From: DAINPP01 sp963667315 | GTDB taxonomy: Bacteria; Thermotogota; Thermotogae; MWEM01 | Reading direction: 5' to 3' | DNA: 64,000 bases | Assembly (NCBI GenBank): GCA_963667315.1 | Contig: OY763325.1 | Location: 3,162,001-3,226,000 of the forward strand | Shown here: positions 1 to 7,881 of the stretch, in pieces | How positions within the stretch are numbered: the stretch's first letter is position 1 | Layout: each line of letters starts with the position of its first letter | The notes under the pieces: model-generated | The model's database searches: none | Seen by the model: the letters and a program-made list of their open reading frames with translations, nothing else | What the model was told of the DNA's origin: nothing | Translations under genes and position numbers: made by a program

Positions 1-33
1 AATCAATCATTCTTTGGTAATATCAAGAAATAA
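1..33 (+). CDS. C-terminal 10 codons of an upstream gene, probably an oligopeptide/oligosaccharide-binding protein
   Basis: Frame 1 reads NQSFFGNIKK and stops at TAA 31-33. Twelve nt later comes a strong inverted repeat, then the oppB-like permease. The second opp operon in this window (41482-43221) has the same order (binding protein, stop, 14 nt, hairpin, permease), so this fragment is inferred to be the end of the matching binding protein. The sequence seen is too short for homology. Confidence 0.45.
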   Translation, partial: NQSFFGNIKK

Positions 34-44
34 TTGACACTTTG

Positions 45-81
45 TCGATAGTGCCTCTCGTGCTCTTTGGGGCACTATCGA
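45..81 (+). terminator. Intercistronic hairpin between putative binding-protein gene and oppB (attenuator)
   Basis: Arms TCGATAGTGCC (45-55) and GGCACTATCGA (71-81) are perfectly complementary around a 15-nt loop. The run after the stem (ATATTATTTA) is U-rich but not a clean T tract, so partial termination or 3'-end protection of the upstream mRNA fits better than full termination. Equivalent hairpins occur at 41519-41555 and 29941-29969. Confidence 0.65.
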
Positions 82-104
82 TATTATTTAGGGGGCAAAA
101 TTTA

Positions 105-1151
105 ATGTACTGGAAATATGCATTAAAAAGACTGTTGAACGCAGCGATCATATATATCATCCTAATCTTTATATTTTCTGCCTTGTTCAACGTGCAAATG
201 GAACAAACCGTCTATGCACAGATTGACGAAATGGTCAAACAGGAGACCATGCAACTAAAAGATATGAAGCCCGATGAAATAAGAGAATGGGCCGCACAGA
301 GGAAAGAACACTATTACAGCAGATATAACCTGGATAAGCCCGTCATGGAAAGAATACTGATCAGGGCGAAAAACGCATTAGTATTTGATTATGGAAACTC
401 ATCGCTGATCAAATCATCAAGCGGAAGTAGAGATGTAAGAACAATCGTAACTGAGACTATTCCGAGAACATTACTTCTGTTTATGACAGCGACAATCATA
501 GACATACTGCTTGGCTTCTGGCTGGGAATCAAGAAAGCGCAGAAACCGGGTAAAGCACTCGATAAAACAACATCAGTCGTCACAATGGTCGTCTACGGGA
601 TGCCATCCTGGTGGCTGGGAATGCTGATGATCATGGGATTTGCCTATATCTTCAAGATTTTCCCATCGGGCGGACTGACCTCCACACCGCCACCCCCGGC
701 AGGATCATGGACCGCCTTTGTCGATTCACTGTATCATCTGATACTGCCTGTTATCACACTGGTGGTTATCGGCTTCTGGGGAAGAGCATTCCTCACAAGA
801 AATATCGTATTAAGCACATTGCAGGAAGACTACATCATGTCCGCAAGGGCAAGAGGTGTACCGGAGCGAAAGGTTCTCTACGGACACGCCCTCAGAAGTG
901 CTGCGCCACCAATCGTAACGATGGGACTGCTGGCCCTGATCGTATCCTTCAGTGGAAATATCCTCTTTGAAGGCATCTTCAGCTGGCCGGGAATGGGAAA
1001 CCTTTACTGGGTAGCGGTACAGCAGAACGATATCCCGGTACTGATGGGAAACCTCTCATTGACAACCGGATTGTATATAACAGGACTGGCGATTCTTGAT
1101 TTGATCTATGGATTCCTCGATCCAAGAATTAAGGTAGGTGGAAAAGCATGA
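105..1151 (+). CDS. Oligopeptide/oligosaccharide ABC transporter permease, OppB/DppB family
   Basis: 348-residue integral membrane protein, one of two channel subunits of an opp-type importer. An N-terminal membrane segment (MYWKYALKRLLNAAIIYIIL) precedes a ~100-residue extracytoplasmic loop and five further segments. The EAA-type cytoplasmic loop reads SARARGVPERKVLYGHAL and the C-terminus ends GFLDPRI, both typical of OppB. The open frame extends back to a TTG at 42, but ATG 105 follows a GGGGG Shine-Dalgarno at 91-95 and starts the conserved membrane segment. The stop overlaps the next start by 4 nt (ATGA). Substrate cannot be read from sequence; in Thermotogota such systems often carry oligosaccharides. 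Confidence 0.9.
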   Translation: MYWKYALKRLLNAAIIYIILIFIFSALFNVQMEQTVYAQIDEMVKQETMQLKDMKPDEIREWAAQRKEHYYSRYNLDKPVMERILIRAKNALVFDYGNSSLIKSSSGSRDVRTIVTETIPRTLLLFMTATIIDILLGFWLGIKKAQKPGKALDKTTSVVTMVVYGMPSWWLGMLMIMGFAYIFKIFPSGGLTSTPPPPAGSWTAFVDSLYHLILPVITLVVIGFWGRAFLTRNIVLSTLQEDYIMSARARGVPERKVLYGHALRSAAPPIVTMGLLALIVSFSGNILFEGIFSWPGMGNLYWVAVQQNDIPVLMGNLSLTTGLYITGLAILDLIYGFLDPRIKVGGKA

Positions 1152-2554
1152 AGCTCGCAGACATGAGAGAATCCTTCAGAGATTTCTGGAGTGAATTCAG
1201 TAAGGAAAAAACAGGTGTTATAGGGCTTGTCCTCTTTGCACTTTTCATCTTTATCGTCATATTTGAACCCCTTCTATTACCCTTTGAAGGTGCAAATGAC
1301 AGATGGAGAGATATCACATACTGGGCCGACAATCCCAAATCAGCGCCACCGGTTTGGACAAACTGGTTCAGCACCGAAAAGAAGGCAACAACTGAGAGTT
1401 TTTATGACTATTCAACAGATGAACAGGATCTGGGCGGAATGAAAGTTATGGAATACACATTCGATTACGACTATCATTTTGATGAAGCACCCAACGACAT
1501 CATTCTGCACGCAGACGCCTCTGGAGCCCCGTTGATTGTTGTAAAAGCTATCAGACCGGATGGCGAAGAAATAGAATTGTACAACGGCAGTTTTAACGCC
1601 GGGGACAACGTAAAAGATTTCAGATTATCCCTTGACAACAACTCAAGAGACATCCTCTACAATTTTGCAAAGAGTTATGAAAGCAAAGAAAATCTGAAAA
1701 TCGTCAAAGCCGGATTGATCAAAACGACAGATACCCTCTTCGCGAAGGCTGAAGAAGGGATACTGAGAGATTCCGAAGCCTTAAAAGGTGAATACAAGAT
1801 TGTCATTCAGGCCATCTTGATGGCAGAAGGCGACAACCTTGAAACCCCGTATCTGATCATGCCGGGTAAAGTCTCCGGGGTACTGGGAACAGACTCCTCC
1901 AAGAGAGACGTCTGGACGGGTGTTCTCGCTGGGGTAAAATGGGCCTTGCTCATCGGAATCCTGACGGCGATTGTATCCGTAAGTGTCGGAGTTGTCTACG
2001 GCGTTGTGAGTGCGTATCTCGGCGGCTGGCGAGATGCACTGATGCAGCGAGTCTTTGAAATCTTCGTATCCGTTCCGTTGCTGCCGGTTCTGATCGTCAT
2101 GAGTGCGATCTTCGAGCCGAGTATCTGGACGATGATCGGCATGATGGTTCTCTTCTTCTGGACGGGATCCGTTAAGACCGTTAGAAGTATGGCGCTGCAG
2201 ATCAAGGAAGAGACATACATCGAAGCATCGAAGGCACTTGGCGCCAGCAATTTCAGAATCATCTTCAAGCACATGGTGCCACTGCTCATCCCGTATTCCT
2301 TCTCATCCATGGCGCTGTTTATACCAAGAGCGGTCGTATACGAAGCAACGATCAGTTTGCTTGGACTGGGAGACTCACAGATCGTAACATGGGGACAGAT
2401 CCTCAGTGACGCCCTGGCCGGCGGAGCTGTCATGAGCGGCCTCTGGTGGTGGGTCGTACCACCTGGATTGAGTATAGCATTCATGGGAATGGCGTTTGCG
2501 TTTATCGGATTCTCACTTGACAAGATACTGCATCCAAAACTGAGAACGAGGTAG
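1148..2554 (+). CDS. ABC transporter permease, OppC/DppC family, with large extracytoplasmic insert
   Basis: 468 residues against about 300 for usual OppC. TM1 lies at about 23-46. The conserved OppC stretch that normally follows soon after (here GVLGTDSSKRDVW) only begins near residue 244. The intervening ~190 residues (about 50-240) are hydrophilic, rich in Asp, Glu, Tyr and beta-type sequence, with no membrane segment, so they should form an extracytoplasmic domain. The C-terminal half is a normal BPD_transp_1 permease with EAA loop (EASKALGASNFRIIFKHMVP). It is translationally coupled to the upstream permease by a 4-nt overlap. The insert may contact the binding protein; that is inference. 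Confidence 0.88.
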   Translation: MKLADMRESFRDFWSEFSKEKTGVIGLVLFALFIFIVIFEPLLLPFEGANDRWRDITYWADNPKSAPPVWTNWFSTEKKATTESFYDYSTDEQDLGGMKVMEYTFDYDYHFDEAPNDIILHADASGAPLIVVKAIRPDGEEIELYNGSFNAGDNVKDFRLSLDNNSRDILYNFAKSYESKENLKIVKAGLIKTTDTLFAKAEEGILRDSEALKGEYKIVIQAILMAEGDNLETPYLIMPGKVSGVLGTDSSKRDVWTGVLAGVKWALLIGILTAIVSVSVGVVYGVVSAYLGGWRDALMQRVFEIFVSVPLLPVLIVMSAIFEPSIWTMIGMMVLFFWTGSVKTVRSMALQIKEETYIEASKALGASNFRIIFKHMVPLLIPYSFSSMALFIPRAVVYEATISLLGLGDSQIVTWGQILSDALAGGAVMSGLWWWVVPPGLSIAFMGMAFAFIGFSLDKILHPKLRTR

Positions 2555-2555
2555 A

Positions 2556-3602
2556 ATGATTATGGATAAGATAAAAATGAAAGACCCAAGAAACGTACTG
2601 GAAGTGGAAAATCTGAAACTGTATTACAAGGTTTCAGCCGGACAGGTGAAGGCGGTAGACGATATGACCTTCTTCCTGAGAAAGGGAGAAACACTTGGTC
2701 TTGTAGGCGAATCCGGATGCGGAAAGACGACAACCGGAACCGCTCTGATGCACATGCCGACGCCTCCGGGATACATCGCAGGGGGGAAGATCATCCTCGA
2801 CGGAGAGGATATCGTGCCCCTGCAGGAAAAAGAATTGAGAAAACGGATCAGATGGGAAAAGATCTCCATGGTCTTCCAGGGAGCGATGAACTGTCTGACA
2901 CCGGTTTACACCATCGGGAAACTGATGAGCGAAACCCTTCAGGAACATGGTGTCCTTCAGGACACCTCGAAGTTTTCGATAAATCCGAAAACTTCAACGA
3001 GAATGAGGAATGCTGCCGCCAGAGAACTGATGATCAAGTATCTCAATTACGTTGGCCTCTCCGAAGATGTTCTGCGAAGATATCCCCATGAACTCAGTGG
3101 TGGAATGAAACAGCGCGTGGTTATCGCGATGGCGCTCTTCCTGGAACCGAAAGTCATCGTCTGTGACGAACCGACAACGGCACTTGACGTGGTGGTACAG
3201 GCACAGATCATCAACCTGCTGAAAGAATTGAAAGAGAAGCTGGATCTCTCCTTCATCTTCATCACCCATGATTTGGCGACGGAAGCGGAAGTCTCCGACA
3301 GAATCCAGATCATGTACGGTGGGAAGATTATGGAGATCGGAACCAATCAGCAGATCTACGGTGAACAGGGCGCAATGCATCCCTATACGAGAAGACTCCT
3401 TCAGGCAACACCAAGACTGCATGAAGAAGTGGAAGAACTGGCATTCATCCCGGGAACCCCGCCGGACCTTTTGGATCCCCCAAAGGGGTGTAAGTTCCAT
3501 GAAAGATGTGATGTGTGCATGGACAAATGTAAGACGGAAGAACCGGATCTCATAGAAGTAGAAGAAGACCATTACGTGGCATGTTGGAGGTGCAGAGGAT
3601 GA
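2556..3602 (+). CDS. Oligopeptide-type ABC transporter ATP-binding protein, OppD/DppD family
   Basis: Cytoplasmic ATPase of the opp importer. Walker A GESGCGKTTT is at residues 51-60, followed by ABC signature LSGGMKQR, Walker B VIVCDEP and the switch histidine in FITHD. The C-terminal oligo_HPY region has the Cys pattern GCKFHERCDVCMDKC, typical of OppD/OppF proteins and in some members an Fe-S ligand set. ATG 2556 lies 1 nt after the oppC stop, with GAGG just upstream; ATG 2562 is an alternative. The next gene overlaps the 3' end by 4 nt. Confidence 0.9.
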   Translation: MIMDKIKMKDPRNVLEVENLKLYYKVSAGQVKAVDDMTFFLRKGETLGLVGESGCGKTTTGTALMHMPTPPGYIAGGKIILDGEDIVPLQEKELRKRIRWEKISMVFQGAMNCLTPVYTIGKLMSETLQEHGVLQDTSKFSINPKTSTRMRNAAARELMIKYLNYVGLSEDVLRRYPHELSGGMKQRVVIAMALFLEPKVIVCDEPTTALDVVVQAQIINLLKELKEKLDLSFIFITHDLATEAEVSDRIQIMYGGKIMEIGTNQQIYGEQGAMHPYTRRLLQATPRLHEEVEELAFIPGTPPDLLDPPKGCKFHERCDVCMDKCKTEEPDLIEVEEDHYVACWRCRG

Positions 3603-4606
3603 GTAAGAGCGAATACCTTGTAGAAGTGGAAAACCTCCAGAAATGGTTTCCGGCAAGACGAACGATGAAAGAGATATTCTCAGGTCAGCAGCGATTTGTC
3701 AAGGCGGTTGACGGGGTATCCTTCAGGATTAAAAGAGGAGAAATCTTCGGACTCGTAGGCGAATCCGGTTGTGGGAAGACGACAACGGGAAAGCTTATCA
3801 TGAAACTGCTCGATCCGACCGGTGGAAAACTGATCTTTGACGGAGCGGATTCCACCCATCTTGACAAACTGGCGATGGACAAATACCGACAGGATGTCCA
3901 GATGATCTTCCAGGATCCGTATGCCTCCATGAATCCGAGATTCAAACTCAGAGATGTGCTTGAAGAACCGCTCATCATCCACAAAGTGGGAGAGACAAAA
4001 GCGGAAAGAGATGTCATGATCAAAAAGGCGCTGAACGAAGTCCATCTTCAGCCACCTGAAGAATTCATGATTCGATTCCCGCATATGCTCTCAGGTGGAC
4101 AGCGTCAGAGAGGGGCAACGGCGAGAAGTCTGATTCTCAACCCGAAGATGATCGTGGCAGACGAACCGGTTTCCATGATCGACCTCTCCACAAGAGCGGA
4201 AATCCTGCACATGATGAAGAGTGTTCAGAGAGATCTGGGACTGACGTACCTGTACATCACCCATGACTTGTCAACAGCAAGATACTTCACGGACAAGATA
4301 GCGGTTATGTATCTGGGACGAATCGTCGAGATGGGACATCCGAATGATGTCATTGACAACAGTCTGCATCCGTACACAAAGGCGCTGATCACAGCCGTAT
4401 GTGAACCGGTTGCGGGAAAAGTCAACCGGATCAAGGAAGTGCCCATCAAGGGAGAAGTGCCTTCCGCTGAAGACATCCCGCAGGGCTGTCGTTTCCATCC
4501 GAGATGTCCTTATGCCGTTAAGGCTTGCTGGGAAGAGCAGGAACCTGAACTGGTTGATACCGGTAATGAGCATATGGTGGCTTGCAGGAGATATAAGGCA
4601 ATATAA
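3599..4606 (+). CDS. Oligopeptide-type ABC transporter ATP-binding protein, OppF/DppF family
   Basis: 335-residue partner ATPase. It contains Walker A GESGCGKTTT, signature LSGGQRQR, Walker B MIVADEP and YITHD, and ends in the oligo_HPY Cys motif (GCRFHPRCPYAVKAC). An in-frame ATG exists at 3581, but GGAGG at 3586-3590 sits 8 nt before ATG 3599, whose ATGA overlaps the oppD stop, so 3599 is preferred. It is the last gene of the operon. Its frame stays open for about 56 codons after the stop (to 4774), which looks like chance or a small remnant. Confidence 0.9.
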   Translation: MSKSEYLVEVENLQKWFPARRTMKEIFSGQQRFVKAVDGVSFRIKRGEIFGLVGESGCGKTTTGKLIMKLLDPTGGKLIFDGADSTHLDKLAMDKYRQDVQMIFQDPYASMNPRFKLRDVLEEPLIIHKVGETKAERDVMIKKALNEVHLQPPEEFMIRFPHMLSGGQRQRGATARSLILNPKMIVADEPVSMIDLSTRAEILHMMKSVQRDLGLTYLYITHDLSTARYFTDKIAVMYLGRIVEMGHPNDVIDNSLHPYTKALITAVCEPVAGKVNRIKEVPIKGEVPSAEDIPQGCRFHPRCPYAVKACWEEQEPELVDTGNEHMVACRRYKAI

Positions 4607-4792
4607 GCTTCTTTTAAGGAAGATGTTGAAACAAGTTATCCGAAGGATTATAAGTTAATCAAAAGGTTGAGTGAAAGTTGGCTGAAAAGGAAATTGGAAA
4701 ATGCTATCTGCAGTGGAGATTTAATGATTGATCTAATACTGATAGGCGGCGTATTTACATACAGCGGATTTTGAAATAAATAGATAAATCAG
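4607..4792. other. Spacer after oppF, no convincing gene
   Basis: The oppF frame stays open from the stop to about 4774 (beginning ASFKEDVETSYPKDYK) but has no start with a Shine-Dalgarno sequence and no recognised domain. It could be a decayed C-terminal extension or chance. A strong terminator follows. Confidence 0.4.
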
Positions 4793-4835
4793 AAAAGGAT
4801 AGTAACCGGGAATTTCCCGGTTACTATCCTTTTTC
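4793..4835 (+). terminator. Rho-independent terminator of the first opp operon
   Basis: Near-continuous palindrome: arm 4793-4812 (AAAAGGATAG...) pairs with 4814-4833 around the AATTT centre, ending in a T run. The arms are A/T-flanked on both sides, so it may act in both directions. Confidence 0.9.
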
Positions 4836-4967
4836 TAATGCGTTGTTTGTTTAGGGTTTACTATATGTAATCATCTATATGATATTCTGTGTATATAACT
4901 GCATGTCAATATCTTTCATTTCCAGATTAACGTAACAATTTACTGAATATATGTGCCTTGCCACGTG

Positions 4968-4996
4968 TTGACAAATACCCCTAAGGGGTATATAAT
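4968..4996 (+). promoter_or_regulatory. Sigma70 promoter with CsoR/CstR-type operator in the spacer
   Basis: Consensus -35 TTGACA (4968-4973), exact 17-bp spacer, consensus -10 TATAAT (4991-4996). The spacer contains the perfect palindrome ATACCCCTAAGGGGTAT (4975-4991), which overlaps the first base of the -10 box. A C-run/G-run palindrome of this type is the known operator of the CsoR/CstR/RcnR repressor family (copper, nickel or sulfane-sulfur sensing). Binding there would block RNA polymerase. No such regulator is encoded in the window. Confidence 0.8.
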
Positions 4997-5042
4997 TTCT
5001 TGACTGCCAACGATCAATTTACTAATGAAAGGACTCGATAAA

Positions 5043-5462
5043 ATGACGATTGCATGTGCGACAAATGATGGGAAATGTTTTGTGAACACCCATTTTGGAG
5101 ATGCCGAACGATATAATATTTACGAATTATCGGAAAAGGGATGTGTTTTCATCAAGACGCTTGAAAACAACACAGAACCGGAAGAGGAACACGCTGCGCC
5201 AAAAAAGGCAAAGGGGATTGTGAAACTGTTGAAAGCGCATGATGTTCAAATTGGTGTTTCAAAACAATTTGGACCAAATATCAAAAGGGTATCGAAACAT
5301 TTTCTGCCCGTACTCATTTCTGAAGATACAATAAGTTCGGTCTTGACAGTGTTAGCAGCTCGGTATGGGGAAATAGTCTCGATAATGAATGATGAAGAAC
5401 AGGGTTTTATCAGAGTGAAGGATGAAGATATGGCATTCATCCCGATTCAGAAAGAGTCATAA
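5043..5462 (+). CDS. NifX/NifB-type dinitrogenase iron-molybdenum cofactor-like protein
   Basis: 139-residue cytoplasmic protein of the Nitro_FeMo-Co family (ribonuclease-H-like fold, small metal/cofactor-binding proteins). Family traits are the N-terminal strand MTIACATNDGKCFVNTHFGDAERY and the later FGPNIKRV turn. ATG 5043 is chosen over ATG 5025 because AAAGGA (5027-5032) sits at Shine-Dalgarno distance. It lies directly behind the CsoR-type promoter and just ahead of an MFS gene. No nitrogenase genes are near, so a role in metal or Fe-S/sulfur handling is more likely than nitrogen fixation; exact function unknown. Confidence 0.75.
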   Translation: MTIACATNDGKCFVNTHFGDAERYNIYELSEKGCVFIKTLENNTEPEEEHAAPKKAKGIVKLLKAHDVQIGVSKQFGPNIKRVSKHFLPVLISEDTISSVLTVLAARYGEIVSIMNDEEQGFIRVKDEDMAFIPIQKES

Positions 5463-5465
5463 TCC

Positions 5466-6689
5466 ATGATGATGGAAAGGAATTATCTGTATTTCTGGTG
5501 GCATGCCTTTTTCCTGGCTGTCACGATGGTTTTCACGGAAATTAATACGGTCATTCCCTCTTTGATATTAAAAGCGGGAGGAAATGAAATAACCCTCGGT
5601 TTTCTGACCTCCATACTGGTTGGTTTTCCCTATATCACCAAATTCTTCTTCGCCTTTTTTCTTCATAGCAGGGAAAGAAAGAAACCCTGGCTGCTTGTCG
5701 GGATAAACGTCAGGGCAATCTCGTTGTTTCTGATAGGTTTTATCATTGGCAATGTTAAGAATATTAACGGGGATTTTCTCCTTGTCCTGATATTTGTTCT
5801 AATGGGATTTTTCTCCGTGGGCGGTGCCTTTGCCGGCATTTCATATGTTGATGTACTCGGGAAAACGGTGGCTGCATCCAAAAGAAGGCTGACGATGTCC
5901 GTCAAACAGTTCCTGGATGCGATTGCAACCCTTATCTTCGGTTTTACGGCACGGTATGTGTTGAGTGCCTTTGGCTACCCAGTAAATTATTCCTATATGT
6001 TTCTAATCGCAGCTTCTTCACTGTTTATAGCTTCTATCGGGTTCTGGTTTTTGACTGAGGAGCGTGTTGGTAAAGAAAGAGAAAAGATATCTGCTAAAAA
6101 GATATTCAATATGATAAAAAATATACGGACTACGGATAGAAACCTCTACTACTATACCTTGTTTTTAAATCTCAGTGCCTTCAGCCAGACGATCATTCCC
6201 TTTTATGTTGCCCTTGCAAAGAAGGATTTTGGGCTTACGGGAGCAGAAGTTGGCTCTTACATGTTGCTTCAGATCATCGGGATGATCATCGCAACGCCGT
6301 TATGGTATCTGATTTCAAAAAAGGGAAGTTTTAAAAGGATTATCAAATACTGTCTGATTCTGGCATCTGTTATACCCGTTTACGCCATCATCAGTTCAGG
6401 AATCGGAAGCGGCTTTTTTGCATTTACGTTTCTGATGACGGGATTTGGATTGAGTGCCAGAAAAATAGCTGTTGAAGCGTTGCTGATTGAAATTTCAGAT
6501 GATCATAACAGAGCGTTATATTCCGGGATATCCGGAGCTTTCAGCATTGTGTCGGCAGTTTTCCCGATCATTTCCGGTATATTAATCCGTTCATTTGGCT
6601 ATGATTTGATTTTCATTGCAGTATCGGTTTTGATCTTTCTGGCAATCCTTCCTCTCAATAAGATTCGCTATGATGTTGAGAAAATTTAA
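5466..6689 (+). CDS. MFS transporter
   Basis: 407 residues with about 12 hydrophobic segments and an MFS-type central loop (EERVGKEREKISAKKIFNMIKNIR, about 198-220) between two six-helix halves. The segment-2/3 loop, FFLHSRERKKPWLLVG, is the usual basic motif A region. It starts 3 nt after the NifX-like gene and shares its CsoR-type promoter. Export of a metal, sulfur species or toxic compound would suit such regulation, but the substrate is not readable. Starts at 5466, 5469 or 5472 are all possible. Confidence 0.82.
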   Translation: MMMERNYLYFWWHAFFLAVTMVFTEINTVIPSLILKAGGNEITLGFLTSILVGFPYITKFFFAFFLHSRERKKPWLLVGINVRAISLFLIGFIIGNVKNINGDFLLVLIFVLMGFFSVGGAFAGISYVDVLGKTVAASKRRLTMSVKQFLDAIATLIFGFTARYVLSAFGYPVNYSYMFLIAASSLFIASIGFWFLTEERVGKEREKISAKKIFNMIKNIRTTDRNLYYYTLFLNLSAFSQTIIPFYVALAKKDFGLTGAEVGSYMLLQIIGMIIATPLWYLISKKGSFKRIIKYCLILASVIPVYAIISSGIGSGFFAFTFLMTGFGLSARKIAVEALLIEISDDHNRALYSGISGAFSIVSAVFPIISGILIRSFGYDLIFIAVSVLIFLAILPLNKIRYDVEKI

Positions 6690-6710
6690 CGGCGTATAAC
6701 ACTGTATTAT

Positions 6711-6739
6711 TTGTAAGGTGCCTGTGAAATTGTTATAAT
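6711..6739 (+). promoter_or_regulatory. Sigma70 promoter
   Basis: TTGTAA (6711-6716), 17-bp spacer, TATAAT (6734-6739), with an upstream TG forming TGTTATAAT. Transcription would start near 6746, which rules out the in-frame GTG at 6740 as the start of the next gene. Confidence 0.7.
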
Positions 6740-6757
6740 GTGAATAAAACAGGAGAG

Positions 6758-7342
6758 ATGAAATTGATTGATTTTCTGACGCATTATTATCGAGCCGGCA
6801 ACAGACCCTTTATGACTTTATCTGCATTGGAAGACCACGAAGCATTGGCTGTTATGAAGGAAAAGTACAGTGATGATCCCATGTGGGCACGATTCAAAAA
6901 TCCCGGTTGGTATCTGAGTGAGCGAAAAAGAGCGGAAAAGTGGTTAAGGGACAGGTTTATTTCAAAAGGTGGAAATCCGAAGCAGGATTATCCGATCTAC
7001 ACGGTATTGGGGACTTCAGAAGCGCTTGACAAGGAGTTGACCACTCAAAAACTGGAGAGGATTGAGATACCTCTATCATTACTGGCAGCGGATGAAGTGA
7101 GCTTTACATTCATCGACAGTATGTTCACGATTGAACTCGGGGAGAAGAAAACACCTGAATATTATCAGGAACGATACCACGGGAAGGTTTTTACCCTGAA
7201 TGAGATAGAAGCTATCATCGCTGAGAAAGGCGACCCTTCAGGTAATTGGTGGGGAAATCTTCCGGCTGATTTCTTTCCGTATATCGAGGCACAGGTTTGG
7301 AATCATGAGAAATTAATACGGTTTTATGAAAATATGCATTAG
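6758..7342 (+). CDS. Conserved hypothetical protein
   Basis: About 195 residues, soluble, rich in aromatic residues, with no signal peptide or membrane segment. I do not recognise the family. Visible blocks are a KNPGWYLSERKRAEKWLRDRF helix, a PIYTVLGTSEALDK strand-turn and NWWGNLPADFFPYIEAQVWNHEKL near the C-terminus. AGGAG (6751-6755) is too close to ATG 6758 and better placed for TTG 6764, so the start is 6758 or 6764. It is monocistronic behind its own promoter. Confidence 0.65.
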   Translation: MKLIDFLTHYYRAGNRPFMTLSALEDHEALAVMKEKYSDDPMWARFKNPGWYLSERKRAEKWLRDRFISKGGNPKQDYPIYTVLGTSEALDKELTTQKLERIEIPLSLLAADEVSFTFIDSMFTIELGEKKTPEYYQERYHGKVFTLNEIEAIIAEKGDPSGNWWGNLPADFFPYIEAQVWNHEKLIRFYENMH

Positions 7343-7439
7343 GACTTGTTCTATCTTGTTTGAGTGGAATCCTGCAGCAGTATTCTCAGATTCCTTGTTA
7401 TTTGACGGTTACCCTCTTCTCTATTGAGTAAGATGAATA

Positions 7440-7856
7440 TCATAATGATTCCGGTAATATGATCTCGAAGGTACAGCTTGTTTTGTCTCTCAGTATCGTT
7501 TCGATGATTTCGGCTTTAACGGGGATTCCAAGGATATTTTCGTACATGAGCCTGTCGAAATTCTTTGTACATTCACAAAGAGCTGGATTATCGGTGATTT
7601 TTTCTTTTATCAGGGGGCAGTAGCAATCGGAGTTGTTGAGACTTACCGTAAAGCCCTTTTCGGTTTCTGTATAGGAGAATTCATTGAAATGCTTTCTTAG
7701 AAAAAGCATCATGTCTTCTTTTGTTTTTTTTCCGTTATATTTCGGAAGTGTTTGGGTCCATTCGTTATCCATATAACATTTTGTCCCGATTTTTTCCAGC
7801 ACTTCTGTGTTCCCGCTTTCAATGACCCAGTTAACCCATTTATTTCGGAATTCCAT
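7440..7856 (-). CDS. Cys-rich hypothetical protein, third gene of a signalling operon
   Basis: 138 residues. Cysteines cluster in a CYCP motif (about 78-81), a CEC motif (about 94-96) and a late SC, a pattern seen in DUF6144/ATC-hydrolase-like small proteins that may bind a metal or Fe-S cluster. Family assignment is tentative. A strong Shine-Dalgarno AGGGAGG lies 8 nt before the ATG. It sits 25 nt behind the REC-GGDEF gene, so it probably belongs to that operon. Confidence 0.6.
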   Translation of the reverse strand: MEFRNKWVNWVIESGNTEVLEKIGTKCYMDNEWTQTLPKYNGKKTKEDMMLFLRKHFNEFSYTETEKGFTVSLNNSDCYCPLIKEKITDNPALCECTKNFDRLMYENILGIPVKAEIIETILRDKTSCTFEIILPESL

Positions 7857-7881
7857 CTTGTTTTCCTCCCTCTTTAATTTT

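Noticed and set aside
42..104. Upstream TTG start for the first oppB
   Set aside because: It lies in the hairpin arm region and has no Shine-Dalgarno; ATG 105 has GGGGG at a good distance.
4607..4774. Open frame continuing the OppF frame after its stop
   Set aside because: No start codon with a Shine-Dalgarno sequence, no domain, and a run of ~56 codons without a stop is not improbable; kept only as a spacer remark.
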